Origin: Yeosuana sp043876835 | GTDB lineage: Bacteria > Bacteroidota > Bacteroidia > Flavobacteriales > Flavobacteriaceae | Direction: 5' to 3' | DNA length: 64,000 nucleotides | Assembly: GCF_043876835.1 (NCBI RefSeq) | Contig: NZ_JBAWJZ010000005.1 | Coordinates: 62,001 to 126,000 of the forward strand | Shown here: piece after piece, positions 35,736 to 43,289 of the stretch | Layout: the number at the start of each line of letters is the position of its first letter | Position numbering within the stretch: the stretch's first letter is position 1 | Position numbers and translations under genes: made by a program | The notes under the pieces: generated by a model | The model's database searches: none | What the model was told of the DNA's origin: nothing | What the model saw: only the letters and a program-made list of their open reading frames with translations

Positions 35736-36034
35736 TGCTATATAATTATTTCGTTTATATTTTAACTAATGAATAACAAACTTAAGCTGTATATTGGCGT
35801 TACAAATAATATTCAAAAAAGATTATCACAACATTATTTTGACAGTCAAAATGAAAAAAATCTTTTGCAGGAAAATATAACTGCATTTTTTTAGTGTATT
35901 ATGAAGGTTTTCAATATCCCAAAGAAGCTATAGAAAGAGAAAAGGGTCTCAAAAAGTGGAGAAGGGAAAAGAAAAACAAACTGATTTCAGAATTTAATCC
36001 TAAATGGGAAACATTAAAAAACCAAGTAGTTTAG
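35735..36034 (+). pseudogene. Decayed GIY-YIG nuclease gene
   Basis: No single frame spans it, but three pieces in order give a complete small GIY-YIG protein of the UvrC-N/YhbQ type. Frame one from ATG 35735 reads LYNYFVYILTNE and stops at 35774. The second piece from 35769 reads KLYIGVTNNIQKRLSQH-like sequence and stops at 35892, after a run of seven T. The third piece from 35891 reads LVYYEGFQYPKEAIEREKG and KNKLISEFNPKWETL to a stop at 36034. The frameshift in the T-run is one base. The first break removes about one or two residues. Such short GIY-YIG genes are scattered widely in Flavobacteriaceae. It sits between family B repeats and is flanked by the duplicated 35-bp segment. Confidence 0.85.
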
Positions 36035-36037
36035 CCT

Positions 36038-36132
36038 TAGTCATGTCGAATGAAATGAGACATCACACAGTGAACTCAAAAAAAACATGCATCCATTATA
36101 ATGCGACCTCTCACATGCGTTCGAGGTGACTA
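36038..36132. repeat. Palindromic intergenic repeat, family B, copy 2
   Basis: Outer arms TAGTCATGTCGA (36038-36049) and TCGAGGTGACTA (36121-36132) pair at 10 of 12 positions. The interior carries GAGACATCACACAG and GCGACCTCTCACATGCG. It belongs with 40858-40943 by its ends and the GAGACATC phrase. It lies right after the GIY-YIG remnant. Confidence 0.65.
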
Positions 36133-36160
36133 TAGAATAATATTTTGGCAAGGGATGACT

Positions 36161-36877
36161 TCAATTAGTTCCTTTAATATTAGTAATTTCAATTCCTAAG
36201 AATAATATTTTATGGAAAGTGGGTAGTTTTAATCCACTTTCTGTAGTAGTCCAATTTGACCATGAAGATTCTAGCCCTTGAATAGGAAGTACTGAAGTAA
36301 ACATTTTAAAACTTACGGGAAAACCATTTTCATCAAGAATCCATAAATAGGAATCACCTGGAGTTGTACCATCTTTTGTAAATGTTACCAGTAATCCTTT
36401 ACTGCCATCTTCAAGTGTAACTAAGCGCCTTTCAGTTCCATAATCAAATACTTTATATGGGGCAACCAGCCAAAAAGAGTCATTGTTAAAATAAGATATG
36501 GCTTTTTTTATGAGATTTTCACCTATGTCTCCTTCAACCTTAAACCCGTGTAAGTAAGCTTTATTTAATGAACTATTGTTTAGGTTTAAATCAACTTTAT
36601 TGTCTTCCCAAAAAACAGAGCATGTATTACTGGATTTTTTCCATTTATAATGATGGAGTTTTTTAAAGGTCCATTCAATATAATTGGTGTTTTTATAAGC
36701 ATCATAATCTAAAGCATCAAGCATTTTATGAGCTAAATTTTCGGCTTCTTGTCCTTGAACTCCAATTGGAAAATCTTCGTTGTATTTAAAAAATATGAAA
36801 CCAAAAAATAATATGCTGGGTAATGTTAAAAATACAATAACACCAGTAATTATTTTGAAAATCTTTTTGGTTTTCAT
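36161..36877 (-). CDS. Hypothetical membrane-anchored or exported protein
   Basis: 238 residues. Residues about 8-30 (ITGVIVFLTLPSILFFGFIF) form a membrane anchor or uncleaved leader. The outer part starts GVQGQEAENLAHKMLDALDY and continues with many beta strands and Trp residues (YIEWTFKKLHHYKWKKSSNT, LKLPTFHKILFLGIEITNIK). It looks like a lipoprotein-localisation-like or substrate-binding beta half-barrel found in Bacteroidota, but I cannot name it. The last 12 codons are duplicated at 35701-35735. The gene is 87 bp before ggt's stop and likely transcribed separately. Confidence 0.75.
   Translation of the reverse strand: MKTKKIFKIITGVIVFLTLPSILFFGFIFFKYNEDFPIGVQGQEAENLAHKMLDALDYDAYKNTNYIEWTFKKLHHYKWKKSSNTCSVFWEDNKVDLNLNNSSLNKAYLHGFKVEGDIGENLIKKAISYFNNDSFWLVAPYKVFDYGTERRLVTLEDGSKGLLVTFTKDGTTPGDSYLWILDENGFPVSFKMFTSVLPIQGLESSWSNWTTTESGLKLPTFHKILFLGIEITNIKGTN
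36165..36199. repeat. 35-bp direct repeat, copy 2 (in-gene)
   Basis: The partner of 35701-35735, inside the 3' end of the gene at 36161-36877. Two mismatches in 35 bases, both near its left end. Confidence 0.75.
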
Positions 36878-36963
36878 GAAATAGGTTAACAGAGAATTAT
36901 GGGTAATAATCTAAAAATCAAGGCTAAATTATTAAATAGAATTGATTAGATAGAATAAAAACC

Positions 36964-38664
36964 TTAAAAACCGACAGCCGTATCATCACCTCGATGATCC
37001 GCACCACCTTCTAACGTTTTATCGGTTAAAACCATGATTCCGTCTACCTTACCAATTACTGGTGAATCTTTTTCATTGATGATATAACCTTTATTTTGAA
37101 GTTGGATAATTAGATTTTTGTCAAAGGAATTTGGCTCCATTTGAATAACATCTGGCAACCATTGATGATGAAATCTAGGAGCATCAACAGCTTCTTGCAT
37201 AGACATGTTATACTCATGAACATTTAATATGGTTTGAAGCACCGATGTAATAATTGTTGAACCGCCAGGCGTTCCAACAGACATAAATAATTTTCCTTTT
37301 TTTTCAACAATGGTTGGTGTCATTGAACTTAACATACGTTTTTCTGGAGCAATGCTATTAGCTTCAGCACCAATCAGCCCAAACATATTAGGGACTCCTG
37401 GTTTGCTGCTAAAATCATCCATTTCATTGTTTAAGAAAAAGCCAAGTTCTGAGCAATATAATTTTGATCCATAAGCTCCATTTAATGTAGTTGTTACTGA
37501 AACAGCATTTCCAAATTGATCGACAATTGAATAATGAGTTGTTTCATTACTTTCAACAACTTCTATATTCCCATGAGAAACATCTGCTGATGATGTTGCT
37601 TTTTCAAAAGAGAAATCAGACATTCTTGATTTTAAATAAGTATTGCTTATAAGTTCATCGGTTGGAATTGAAACAAAATCAGGGTCACCTAAATAATAGC
37701 TTCTGTCGGCATAGGCTCTTCTTTCAGCTTCAGTGATTACCTGAATCGATTTTAATGAATTTGCGCCATATTTTGATAGATCATATGGTTCTATCATTTT
37801 CATAATTTGGGCTAAACAAATACCACCGCTTGAAGGAGGAGCCATGGAAATAATTTTTAAATTGTCGTAATTAAAAGCAATTGGTGTTCGCCATTTTGCT
37901 GTGTAGTTTGCTAAATCCTCTTCAGTTATAATACCTCCATTTTCTTGTAAAAATTTAACCAATATTTTAGCGGTTTTCCCTTTATAAAATTCATCCTTAC
38001 CATTTTTTAAAATACGTTCTAAAGTTTTTGCTAAAGCGGGGTATTTAATGGTGTCATTTTCTTTCCAAACCTTGTAAAACAATAAAGAATCTTTATTCAC
38101 TAAACGAAACTGATTTTGATAATTATTAAATCTATTTGCTTGATTTTTAGTAACAACTACACCTTTAGAAGCAAGTGCAATTACAGGTTCAAGAATATCT
38201 TTCATTGGTAAGTTTCCAAATCTTTCATGCACTTCAAAAATTCCTGCAATGCTCCCTGGAACTCCAACAGCTAAAGAACCTAATGTGCTTTTATTAGGGA
38301 TAACTTCACCGTTTTCATCTAAATACATGTTTTTTGTTGCTGTTAAAGGGGCTTTTTCTCTATAATCAATACCACCAATATCACCATTAGCTTTTCTGTA
38401 AACCATAAACCCACCACCACCAAGATTTCCAGCAAACGGATATGCTACAGCTAAAGCTAATCCAGTTGCAGCCATAGCGTCGAAAGCATTGCCCCCTTTT
38501 TTTAAAATATCTACTCCAATTTGTGAAGCTTCAACCCGAGCAGAAACTACCATACCATGATTTGAAATTAAACCTCTTTTATTGATTTTTTTAACTTCAG
38601 TTTTGGTTGTGTTACAAGAAAGGCATAATAATATTAGTAATAATACATTAAAAGTGTTTTTCAT
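36964..38664 (-). CDS. ggt: Gamma-glutamyltransferase
   Basis: Breaks gamma-glutamyl bonds in glutathione-like or other gamma-glutamyl compounds and transfers the group to water or amino acids. The leader ends in a lipobox (LLCLSC), so it is probably a lipoprotein. The precursor would cut itself before Thr375 in ESNETTHYSIVDQFGNAVSV, giving the large and small subunits. Other family motifs are GGGGFMVYRK, YREKAPLTATKNMY, MAPPSSGGICLAQI and MLSSMTPTIV, GTPGGSTIITSV. The length of 566 is normal. Its ATG shares one base with the stop of the gene before it (38664). Confidence 0.95.
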   Translation of the reverse strand: MKNTFNVLLLILLCLSCNTTKTEVKKINKRGLISNHGMVVSARVEASQIGVDILKKGGNAFDAMAATGLALAVAYPFAGNLGGGGFMVYRKANGDIGGIDYREKAPLTATKNMYLDENGEVIPNKSTLGSLAVGVPGSIAGIFEVHERFGNLPMKDILEPVIALASKGVVVTKNQANRFNNYQNQFRLVNKDSLLFYKVWKENDTIKYPALAKTLERILKNGKDEFYKGKTAKILVKFLQENGGIITEEDLANYTAKWRTPIAFNYDNLKIISMAPPSSGGICLAQIMKMIEPYDLSKYGANSLKSIQVITEAERRAYADRSYYLGDPDFVSIPTDELISNTYLKSRMSDFSFEKATSSADVSHGNIEVVESNETTHYSIVDQFGNAVSVTTTLNGAYGSKLYCSELGFFLNNEMDDFSSKPGVPNMFGLIGAEANSIAPEKRMLSSMTPTIVEKKGKLFMSVGTPGGSTIITSVLQTILNVHEYNMSMQEAVDAPRFHHQWLPDVIQMEPNSFDKNLIIQLQNKGYIINEKDSPVIGKVDGIMVLTDKTLEGGADHRGDDTAVGF

Positions 38665-39266
38665 TAGTGGTTGATTTTACATTCTATTTCTTTTAATTTA
38701 TCTTTTGAAAATTCAATAAGTTCATCAAAAAAGTGAGTGAATTCATTTTCAAAATCATCATAAAATTCTTCAAGTTCGTTTACAGCTTCATTCATACTTG
38801 ATTTGTTTTTTGTTCTCCTGTTCATGCCTTCTAATGCTCTAGTTATTCCATCAATTGACGCATAACTCACCAACCAGTTATCGGTTAACATATAAGGCAT
38901 CATTTTTTGAATTCGCATTGGCAAAACTTCATAATGGGTTTCTAAGGAATAATAAAATGATTCAGCATATGCTTCTAAAGGGATATCACAGTATTTACTC
39001 CAGTTTTTGGCCAAAAAATGATCGTAAAGCATATCAACAATAATCCCTGAATAATGACTGTATTTTTCATGCAATCGTTTGGTACTTTTTCTAACAGTTT
39101 TATGTGCATCAGTAAACGTATCAATATTTCTGTGCAATAAAATACCTATTTGAATTTCTTTAGGATAATATTCATAATCTTTTCCTTTAATTCCATCTGC
39201 AATAAAATTGCCAATGGTAACAAGGTCATTATCTCCTGAAAGATATATGTGAGCTAAGTAATTCAT
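38664..39266 (-). CDS. Acyl-carrier-protein phosphodiesterase-like protein (DUF479)
   Basis: 200 residues of the AcpH/DUF479 family, an HD-like metal-dependent fold. AcpH of E. coli removes the phosphopantetheine arm from acyl carrier protein. Landmarks are NYLAHIYLSGDNDLVTIGNF at the start, ILLHRNIDTFTDAHKTVRKS and IVDMLYDHFLAKNW. The exact substrate in Bacteroidota is not proven. The stop overlaps the ggt start by one base, so the two are co-transcribed, although no functional tie is obvious. Confidence 0.9.
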   Translation of the reverse strand: MNYLAHIYLSGDNDLVTIGNFIADGIKGKDYEYYPKEIQIGILLHRNIDTFTDAHKTVRKSTKRLHEKYSHYSGIIVDMLYDHFLAKNWSKYCDIPLEAYAESFYYSLETHYEVLPMRIQKMMPYMLTDNWLVSYASIDGITRALEGMNRRTKNKSSMNEAVNELEEFYDDFENEFTHFFDELIEFSKDKLKEIECKINH

Positions 39267-39369
39267 TTGCGAAATTTACAAATTCAAATGGATGTTTTGT
39301 ACTTTAACTTTAAATTATTCGTTTAAATATTTTTTATTAAATATTAAAATGTAAGCTAGAAAAAATATG

Positions 39370-39377
39370 TAGGTTTG
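39370..39377 (+). promoter_or_regulatory. TAnnTTTG promoter element for glmM
   Basis: TAGGTTTG, 19 bases before the ATG at 39397. It matches the Bacteroidota -7 consensus; no clear -33 element. Confidence 0.45.
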
Positions 39378-39396
39378 TTAAAAATAACATTCAAAT

Positions 39397-40788
39397 ATGA
39401 CACTAATAAAATCAATTTCAGGAATTAGAGGTACCATTGGAGGGCAAGTAGGTGATAATTTAACACCTATTGATGCAGTTAAATTTGCATCGGCTTATGG
39501 GGTTTGGATCAAGCAGCAACGCGACAAAGAAGACTATAAAGTCGTTGTGGGTAGAGATGCCAGAATTTCTGGAGAAATGATTCAGAATTTGGTTATGAAT
39601 ACCTTAGTTGGACTTGGAATTCACGTGGTTGATTTAGGGCTTTCCACTACGCCAACAGTTGAATTAGCGGTTCCAATGGAACATGCAGATGGAGGTATTA
39701 TACTTACAGCAAGTCATAATCCAAAACAATGGAATGCTTTAAAGCTTTTAAATGCTAAGGGAGAGTTTTTAGACGATGTTGAAGGTGCAAAAATTTTAGA
39801 AATTGCAGAAAGTGATAACATGTTATTTGCAGATGTAGATAGTTTAGGAAAGATTACAAAAAACAAAGCCTATATAGATTTGCATATTATTGAAGTTTTG
39901 GATTTGCAACTTGTTAATGTTAAAGCTATTGAAGAGGCTAGATTTAAAGTGGTCGTAGATGGTGTGAATTCTACCGGAGGAATTGCTATTCCATTGCTTT
40001 TAGACCGTTTAGGAGTTCATGTTGTGAAATTATATTGTGAACCAAATGGTCAGTTTCCTCATAATCCAGAACCTTTAAAAGAGCATTTAACAGACTTATC
40101 GGAAAAAGTGGTAAAAGAACATGCTGATTTTGGAATTGTTGTAGATCCAGATGTAGATAGATTGGCTTTTATGGATGAAAATGGAGAAATGTTTGGAGAA
40201 GAATATACATTGGTTGCCTGTGCTGATTATGTTTTGAGTAGAACACCTGGAAATACAGTTAGCAATATGAGTTCAACAAGAGCTTTAAGAGATGTTACCG
40301 AAAAATACGGAGGAACTTATGAAGCAAGCGCTGTTGGTGAAGTGAATGTAGTTAAATTAATGAAGAAAAATAAAGTTGTGATTGGAGGAGAAGGAAATGG
40401 GGGAATTATATATCCAGAATCTCATTATGGTAGGGATGCTCTTGTTGGTGTAGCTTTGTTTTTAAGTTTGTTGGCTGATAAGCAAATGAAAGTGAGTGAA
40501 CTTAGAAAAACCTATCCTAACTATTTTATGAGTAAAAAGAAAATAGAATTGACTCCTAATTTAGATGTTGATGCTATTTTAAAAGCAATGGAAAACCGTT
40601 ATCAAAACGAACAATTAACAACCATTGATGGCGTTAAAATTGATTTTTATGAAAGTTGGGTTCACCTTCGTAAAAGCAATACAGAACCTATTATTAGAAT
40701 TTATACCGAAGCAAAATCGCAACAAGAAGCGGATAGTTTAGCTGATAAGTTTATTTCGGAGATTGGTGTGATTGCTAATGAAAATTAA
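39397..40788 (+). CDS. glmM: Phosphoglucosamine mutase
   Basis: Interconverts glucosamine-6-phosphate and glucosamine-1-phosphate on the way to UDP-GlcNAc for peptidoglycan and LPS. The four domains of the phosphohexomutase family can be followed: the start SISGIRGTIGG, the phosphoserine loop TASHNPKQWNALK, the metal loop DPDVDRLAFMDENGE, the sugar loop GGEGNGGIIYPESHYGRDA and the phosphate-binding loop RKSNTEPIIRIYTEA near the C-terminus. The form with GEGNGG is shared by GlmM and phosphomannomutases, so the sugar specificity is inferred. 463 residues. Single gene, followed by the repeat element at 40800. Confidence 0.9.
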   Translation: MTLIKSISGIRGTIGGQVGDNLTPIDAVKFASAYGVWIKQQRDKEDYKVVVGRDARISGEMIQNLVMNTLVGLGIHVVDLGLSTTPTVELAVPMEHADGGIILTASHNPKQWNALKLLNAKGEFLDDVEGAKILEIAESDNMLFADVDSLGKITKNKAYIDLHIIEVLDLQLVNVKAIEEARFKVVVDGVNSTGGIAIPLLLDRLGVHVVKLYCEPNGQFPHNPEPLKEHLTDLSEKVVKEHADFGIVVDPDVDRLAFMDENGEMFGEEYTLVACADYVLSRTPGNTVSNMSSTRALRDVTEKYGGTYEASAVGEVNVVKLMKKNKVVIGGEGNGGIIYPESHYGRDALVGVALFLSLLADKQMKVSELRKTYPNYFMSKKKIELTPNLDVDAILKAMENRYQNEQLTTIDGVKIDFYESWVHLRKSNTEPIIRIYTEAKSQQEADSLADKFISEIGVIANEN

Positions 40789-40799
40789 GATAAAATAAC

Positions 40800-41002
40800 G
40801 TGAGTTCGATATAAATTCCAATAAAATATTTTCATGTAAAATTCTGATATTTAATTATTTGTCATGTCGACAGAGTGAAGCATGAGCGACGAGACATCTC
40901 AGTAGAATGAGATTTCTCCTCATTCTTCGTTCGAAATGACAAAATTCGCTAAAAAAAAAGATGTAATCATCTGATTTGCAACTTTCAATAAATCGAACTC
41001 AC
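40800..41002. repeat. Composite palindromic element with nested family B repeat (MITE-like)
   Basis: Outer inverted repeats GTGAGTTCGAT (40800-40810) and ATCGAACTCAC (40992-41002) are exact over 11 bases. Nested inside, TTTGTCATGTCGA (40858-40870) and TCGAAATGACAAA (40931-40943) pair at 12 of 13. Within that, AGAATGAG (40904-40911) and CTCATTCT (40919-40926) form a tight hairpin. It has no coding capacity. The form is that of a small non-autonomous mobile element or a REP-type unit. It fills the gap between glmM and the DUF4256 gene. Confidence 0.75.
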
Positions 41003-41019
41003 TTTAAAATAGCAAGACT

Positions 41020-41583
41020 ATGAATAAAACAAAGGAATTGTCAACAGAACAAAAAACAAGACTATTAGAAGTATTAAAGTCTCGCTTTGAGAACAACATG
41101 AATAGGCATGAAGGTCTTAAATGGGCTGAAGTTAAAATGAAGATAGAAGGGGACACCGAAAAATTTTGGTCACTAAACGAAATGGAAAAAACGGGCGGTG
41201 AACCAGATGTTATTGGTTTTGATAAGAATACAAGCGAATATGTATTTTGTGATTGCTCCACGGAAAGCCCTAAAGAACGAAGAAGTGTTTGTTACGATCG
41301 TGAAGCATTAGAAGCAAGAAAACAATTTAAACCAAAAAATAATGCCATTGATATGGCTGCTGGTATGGGCATTGAAATTTTAAATGAAGAGCAATACAGG
41401 CAACTACAGACACTTGGTGATTTTGATACTAAAACATCCAGTTGGTTAAAAACGCCTTCGGATATAAGAAAACAAGGTGGTGCTGTTTTTGCAGATTTCC
41501 GTTATGGAAATGTTTTTATTTATCACAATGGCGCAGAATCTTATTATGCTGCTAGGGGGTTTCGAGGTTCTTTAAAGGTTTAA
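41020..41583 (+). CDS. DUF4256 domain-containing protein
   Basis: 187 residues, soluble. It follows the DUF4256 pattern over its whole length: NRHEGLKWAEVKMKIEGD, LNEMEKTGGEPDVIGFDKNT, YVFCDCSTESPKERRSVCYD and the C-terminal KQGGAVFADFRYGNVFIYHN with AARGFRGSLKV. The pair of Cys in CDCSTESP and the later RRSVCYD are conserved as I recall. No function has been assigned to my knowledge. It lies alone, 17 bp after a palindromic element and convergent with the acyltransferase gene. Confidence 0.92.
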   Translation: MNKTKELSTEQKTRLLEVLKSRFENNMNRHEGLKWAEVKMKIEGDTEKFWSLNEMEKTGGEPDVIGFDKNTSEYVFCDCSTESPKERRSVCYDREALEARKQFKPKNNAIDMAAGMGIEILNEEQYRQLQTLGDFDTKTSSWLKTPSDIRKQGGAVFADFRYGNVFIYHNGAESYYAARGFRGSLKV

Positions 41584-41631
41584 TTTTTAATGGAATAAAC
41601 AGAATGCTTGAGATTTTCATTGATAATCAGT

Positions 41632-42516
41632 TTATTGTTTAGCAAGTTTTTCACGATGTTTCCAACGTTTATGCGTCCAAAAATAATATTCAGGAGCTTC
41701 ATAAATTTGTTTTTCAACTTCACGTAGAAATATATCTGTTAATTTGTAATCAGGATATTCTAAAGAGTTTTCTGCAAGTGTTATAACTTCTGCTTCATAG
41801 AATCCACGTTTTACTTTTGTTACTTTTAAATAAGCGGTAGTAAAATCTAATTTTTTTGCTAATCGTTCTGCTCCAGTAAAACACGGCACATGTATTCCCA
41901 TAAAATCATTCCAATATACATCGGCTGAAACTTTTGGAGATTGGTCACTTATAAATCCCGTAATACTTTTTATACCATTGCTTTCTAGATTATTAATATA
42001 AGATATAGTTTCTTTGGTACTAATAAGTGAAGTGTTGAATTTCGACCTAATTGCTCGCACTAATTTATCAAAATACGGGTTTGCAAGCTTTTTGTATACT
42101 GCCAACCCTTTAAAATTAATATAGTTTTGAATAACAATAGACCATTCCCAACTCGCGTAATGCCCAAATATGAGAATGATGCTTTTATTTAATGATTCTA
42201 AACGTTTAAACTCTTCTGGATTAATAATTTTAAATCGTCTTTTTAATTCATTTTCAGAAATGCTCATAGTCTTAGCCATTTCTAAAAACATATCACATAA
42301 ATGATGATAGAATTTTTTTCTAATTTGAACAATTTCAGTTTCTGTTTTATCAGGAAATACAAGTCTAAGATTATCATCAACTGTTTTTCTTCTATACCCA
42401 ATAACATAATACATCAATACATATATGCAGTCTGAAAAAAGATACAATAATCTAAAAGAAAGAATTGAAATAATCCACAAAAAAGGATAAACTAGAATGT
42501 AAACAAGAAATTGCAT
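41632..42516 (-). CDS. Lysophospholipid/lipid A acyltransferase (LpxL/HtrB-like)
   Basis: An inner-membrane acyltransferase of the late lipid A type, which adds a secondary acyl chain to lipid A or to a related lipid. An N-terminal membrane segment (YILVYPFLWIISILSFRLLY) is followed by the HX4E active site in FGHYASWEWSIVIQ. Further landmarks are the FISDQSPKVSADVYWNDFMG and HVPCFTGAERLAKKLD block and the C-terminal YFWTHKRWKHR. Length 294, typical. The precise acceptor lipid cannot be told. It is divergent from the rhomboid gene with overlapping promoter elements at 42527-42548. Confidence 0.92.
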   Translation of the reverse strand: MQFLVYILVYPFLWIISILSFRLLYLFSDCIYVLMYYVIGYRRKTVDDNLRLVFPDKTETEIVQIRKKFYHHLCDMFLEMAKTMSISENELKRRFKIINPEEFKRLESLNKSIILIFGHYASWEWSIVIQNYINFKGLAVYKKLANPYFDKLVRAIRSKFNTSLISTKETISYINNLESNGIKSITGFISDQSPKVSADVYWNDFMGIHVPCFTGAERLAKKLDFTTAYLKVTKVKRGFYEAEVITLAENSLEYPDYKLTDIFLREVEKQIYEAPEYYFWTHKRWKHREKLAKQ

Positions 42517-42526
42517 TAATTAATTT

Positions 42527-42534
42527 TAAATTTG
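42527..42534 (+). promoter_or_regulatory. TAnnTTTG promoter element for the rhomboid gene
   Basis: TAAATTTG on plus, 44 bases before the ATG at 42579, inside the shared 62-bp divergent gap. Positional support only. Confidence 0.4.
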
Positions 42535-42540
42535 CAACAA

Positions 42541-42548
42541 CAAATATA
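42541..42548 (-). promoter_or_regulatory. TAnnTTTG promoter element for the acyltransferase gene
   Basis: TATATTTG on minus, 24 bases before the ATG at 42516. With the plus element at 42527 it makes a tight divergent pair whose polymerase sites would overlap. Confidence 0.5.
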
Positions 42549-42578
42549 TGTTATAAATTATTTAAACGTTTAAACCAC

Positions 42579-43229
42579 ATGAGCAAATTAGATTTAGTTA
42601 CCATAATTATTATTGCTGCCAATGTTATAATATCTTATAAAGGATTTAGTGATTTTGGTTTTTTTGAAAAATATAAATTCAATGTTGGTGCTATTAGAAG
42701 AGGTGAACAGTTTAGAATATTTAGTTCGGGGTTTTTACATGCAGATAATGCCCACTTGTTTTTTAATATGTTTTCATTATACTTTTTTGCAAGTGTTGTT
42801 ATTGGTGACTTAGGTGTTTTAAGTTTTGTAATTATTTATGTCGGTAGTTTAATATTAGGTAGTTTACTGTCATTATACTTTCATAAAGATGAATATCATT
42901 ATAGTGCTGTTGGTGCCAGTGGTGCAGTAATGGGAATTATTTACTCAGCCATTTTATTGCAACCAGGAATGAGTTTGTACATCTTTTTTATACCAATTCC
43001 AATACCTGCTTATGTTTTTGGAATAGGATATTTATTATACTCGATTTACGGAATGAAAAATAGAATCGGCAATATTGGGCACGATGCTCATTTTGGTGGT
43101 GCCATTGGAGGTTATATTATAACTTTAATTTTAGCTTCTTGGTTATTTAAAGAAAATTTATTGATGATTATTTTATTGGCAATCCCAATTGTTCTGCTTT
43201 TTGTTTTGAAGAAAGTAGGGAAGATGTAA
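42579..43229 (+). CDS. Rhomboid family intramembrane serine protease
   Basis: 216 residues with six predicted membrane helices. The catalytic pair is visible: Ser114 in GASGAVMGI (GxSG) and His171 in HDAHFGGAIGGY. An L1-like loop has RRGEQFRIFSSGFLHADNAH with the usual NxxH-like motif (NAHLFFNMFS). Rhomboids cut membrane-spanning substrates inside the bilayer. No cytoplasmic extra domain is present. Substrate unknown. Convergent with the lipoprotein gene at 43290. Confidence 0.94.
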   Translation: MSKLDLVTIIIIAANVIISYKGFSDFGFFEKYKFNVGAIRRGEQFRIFSSGFLHADNAHLFFNMFSLYFFASVVIGDLGVLSFVIIYVGSLILGSLLSLYFHKDEYHYSAVGASGAVMGIIYSAILLQPGMSLYIFFIPIPIPAYVFGIGYLLYSIYGMKNRIGNIGHDAHFGGAIGGYIITLILASWLFKENLLMIILLAIPIVLLFVLKKVGKM

Positions 43230-43233
43230 AATT

Positions 43234-43270
43234 AAAAAGGGCTAATTTATATTTTAAATCAGCCCTTTTT
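43234..43270. terminator. Bidirectional hairpin terminator
   Basis: Arms AAAAAGGGCT and AGCCCTTTTT with a 17-base loop, between the convergent rhomboid and lipoprotein genes. Confidence 0.85.
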
Positions 43271-43289
43271 AATGGATTTGTTTCTGTAA

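Noticed and set aside
35610..36160. Intact insertion sequence in the repeat-rich gap
   Set aside because: No transposase reading frame in any frame; only the GIY-YIG remnant and short repeats are there.
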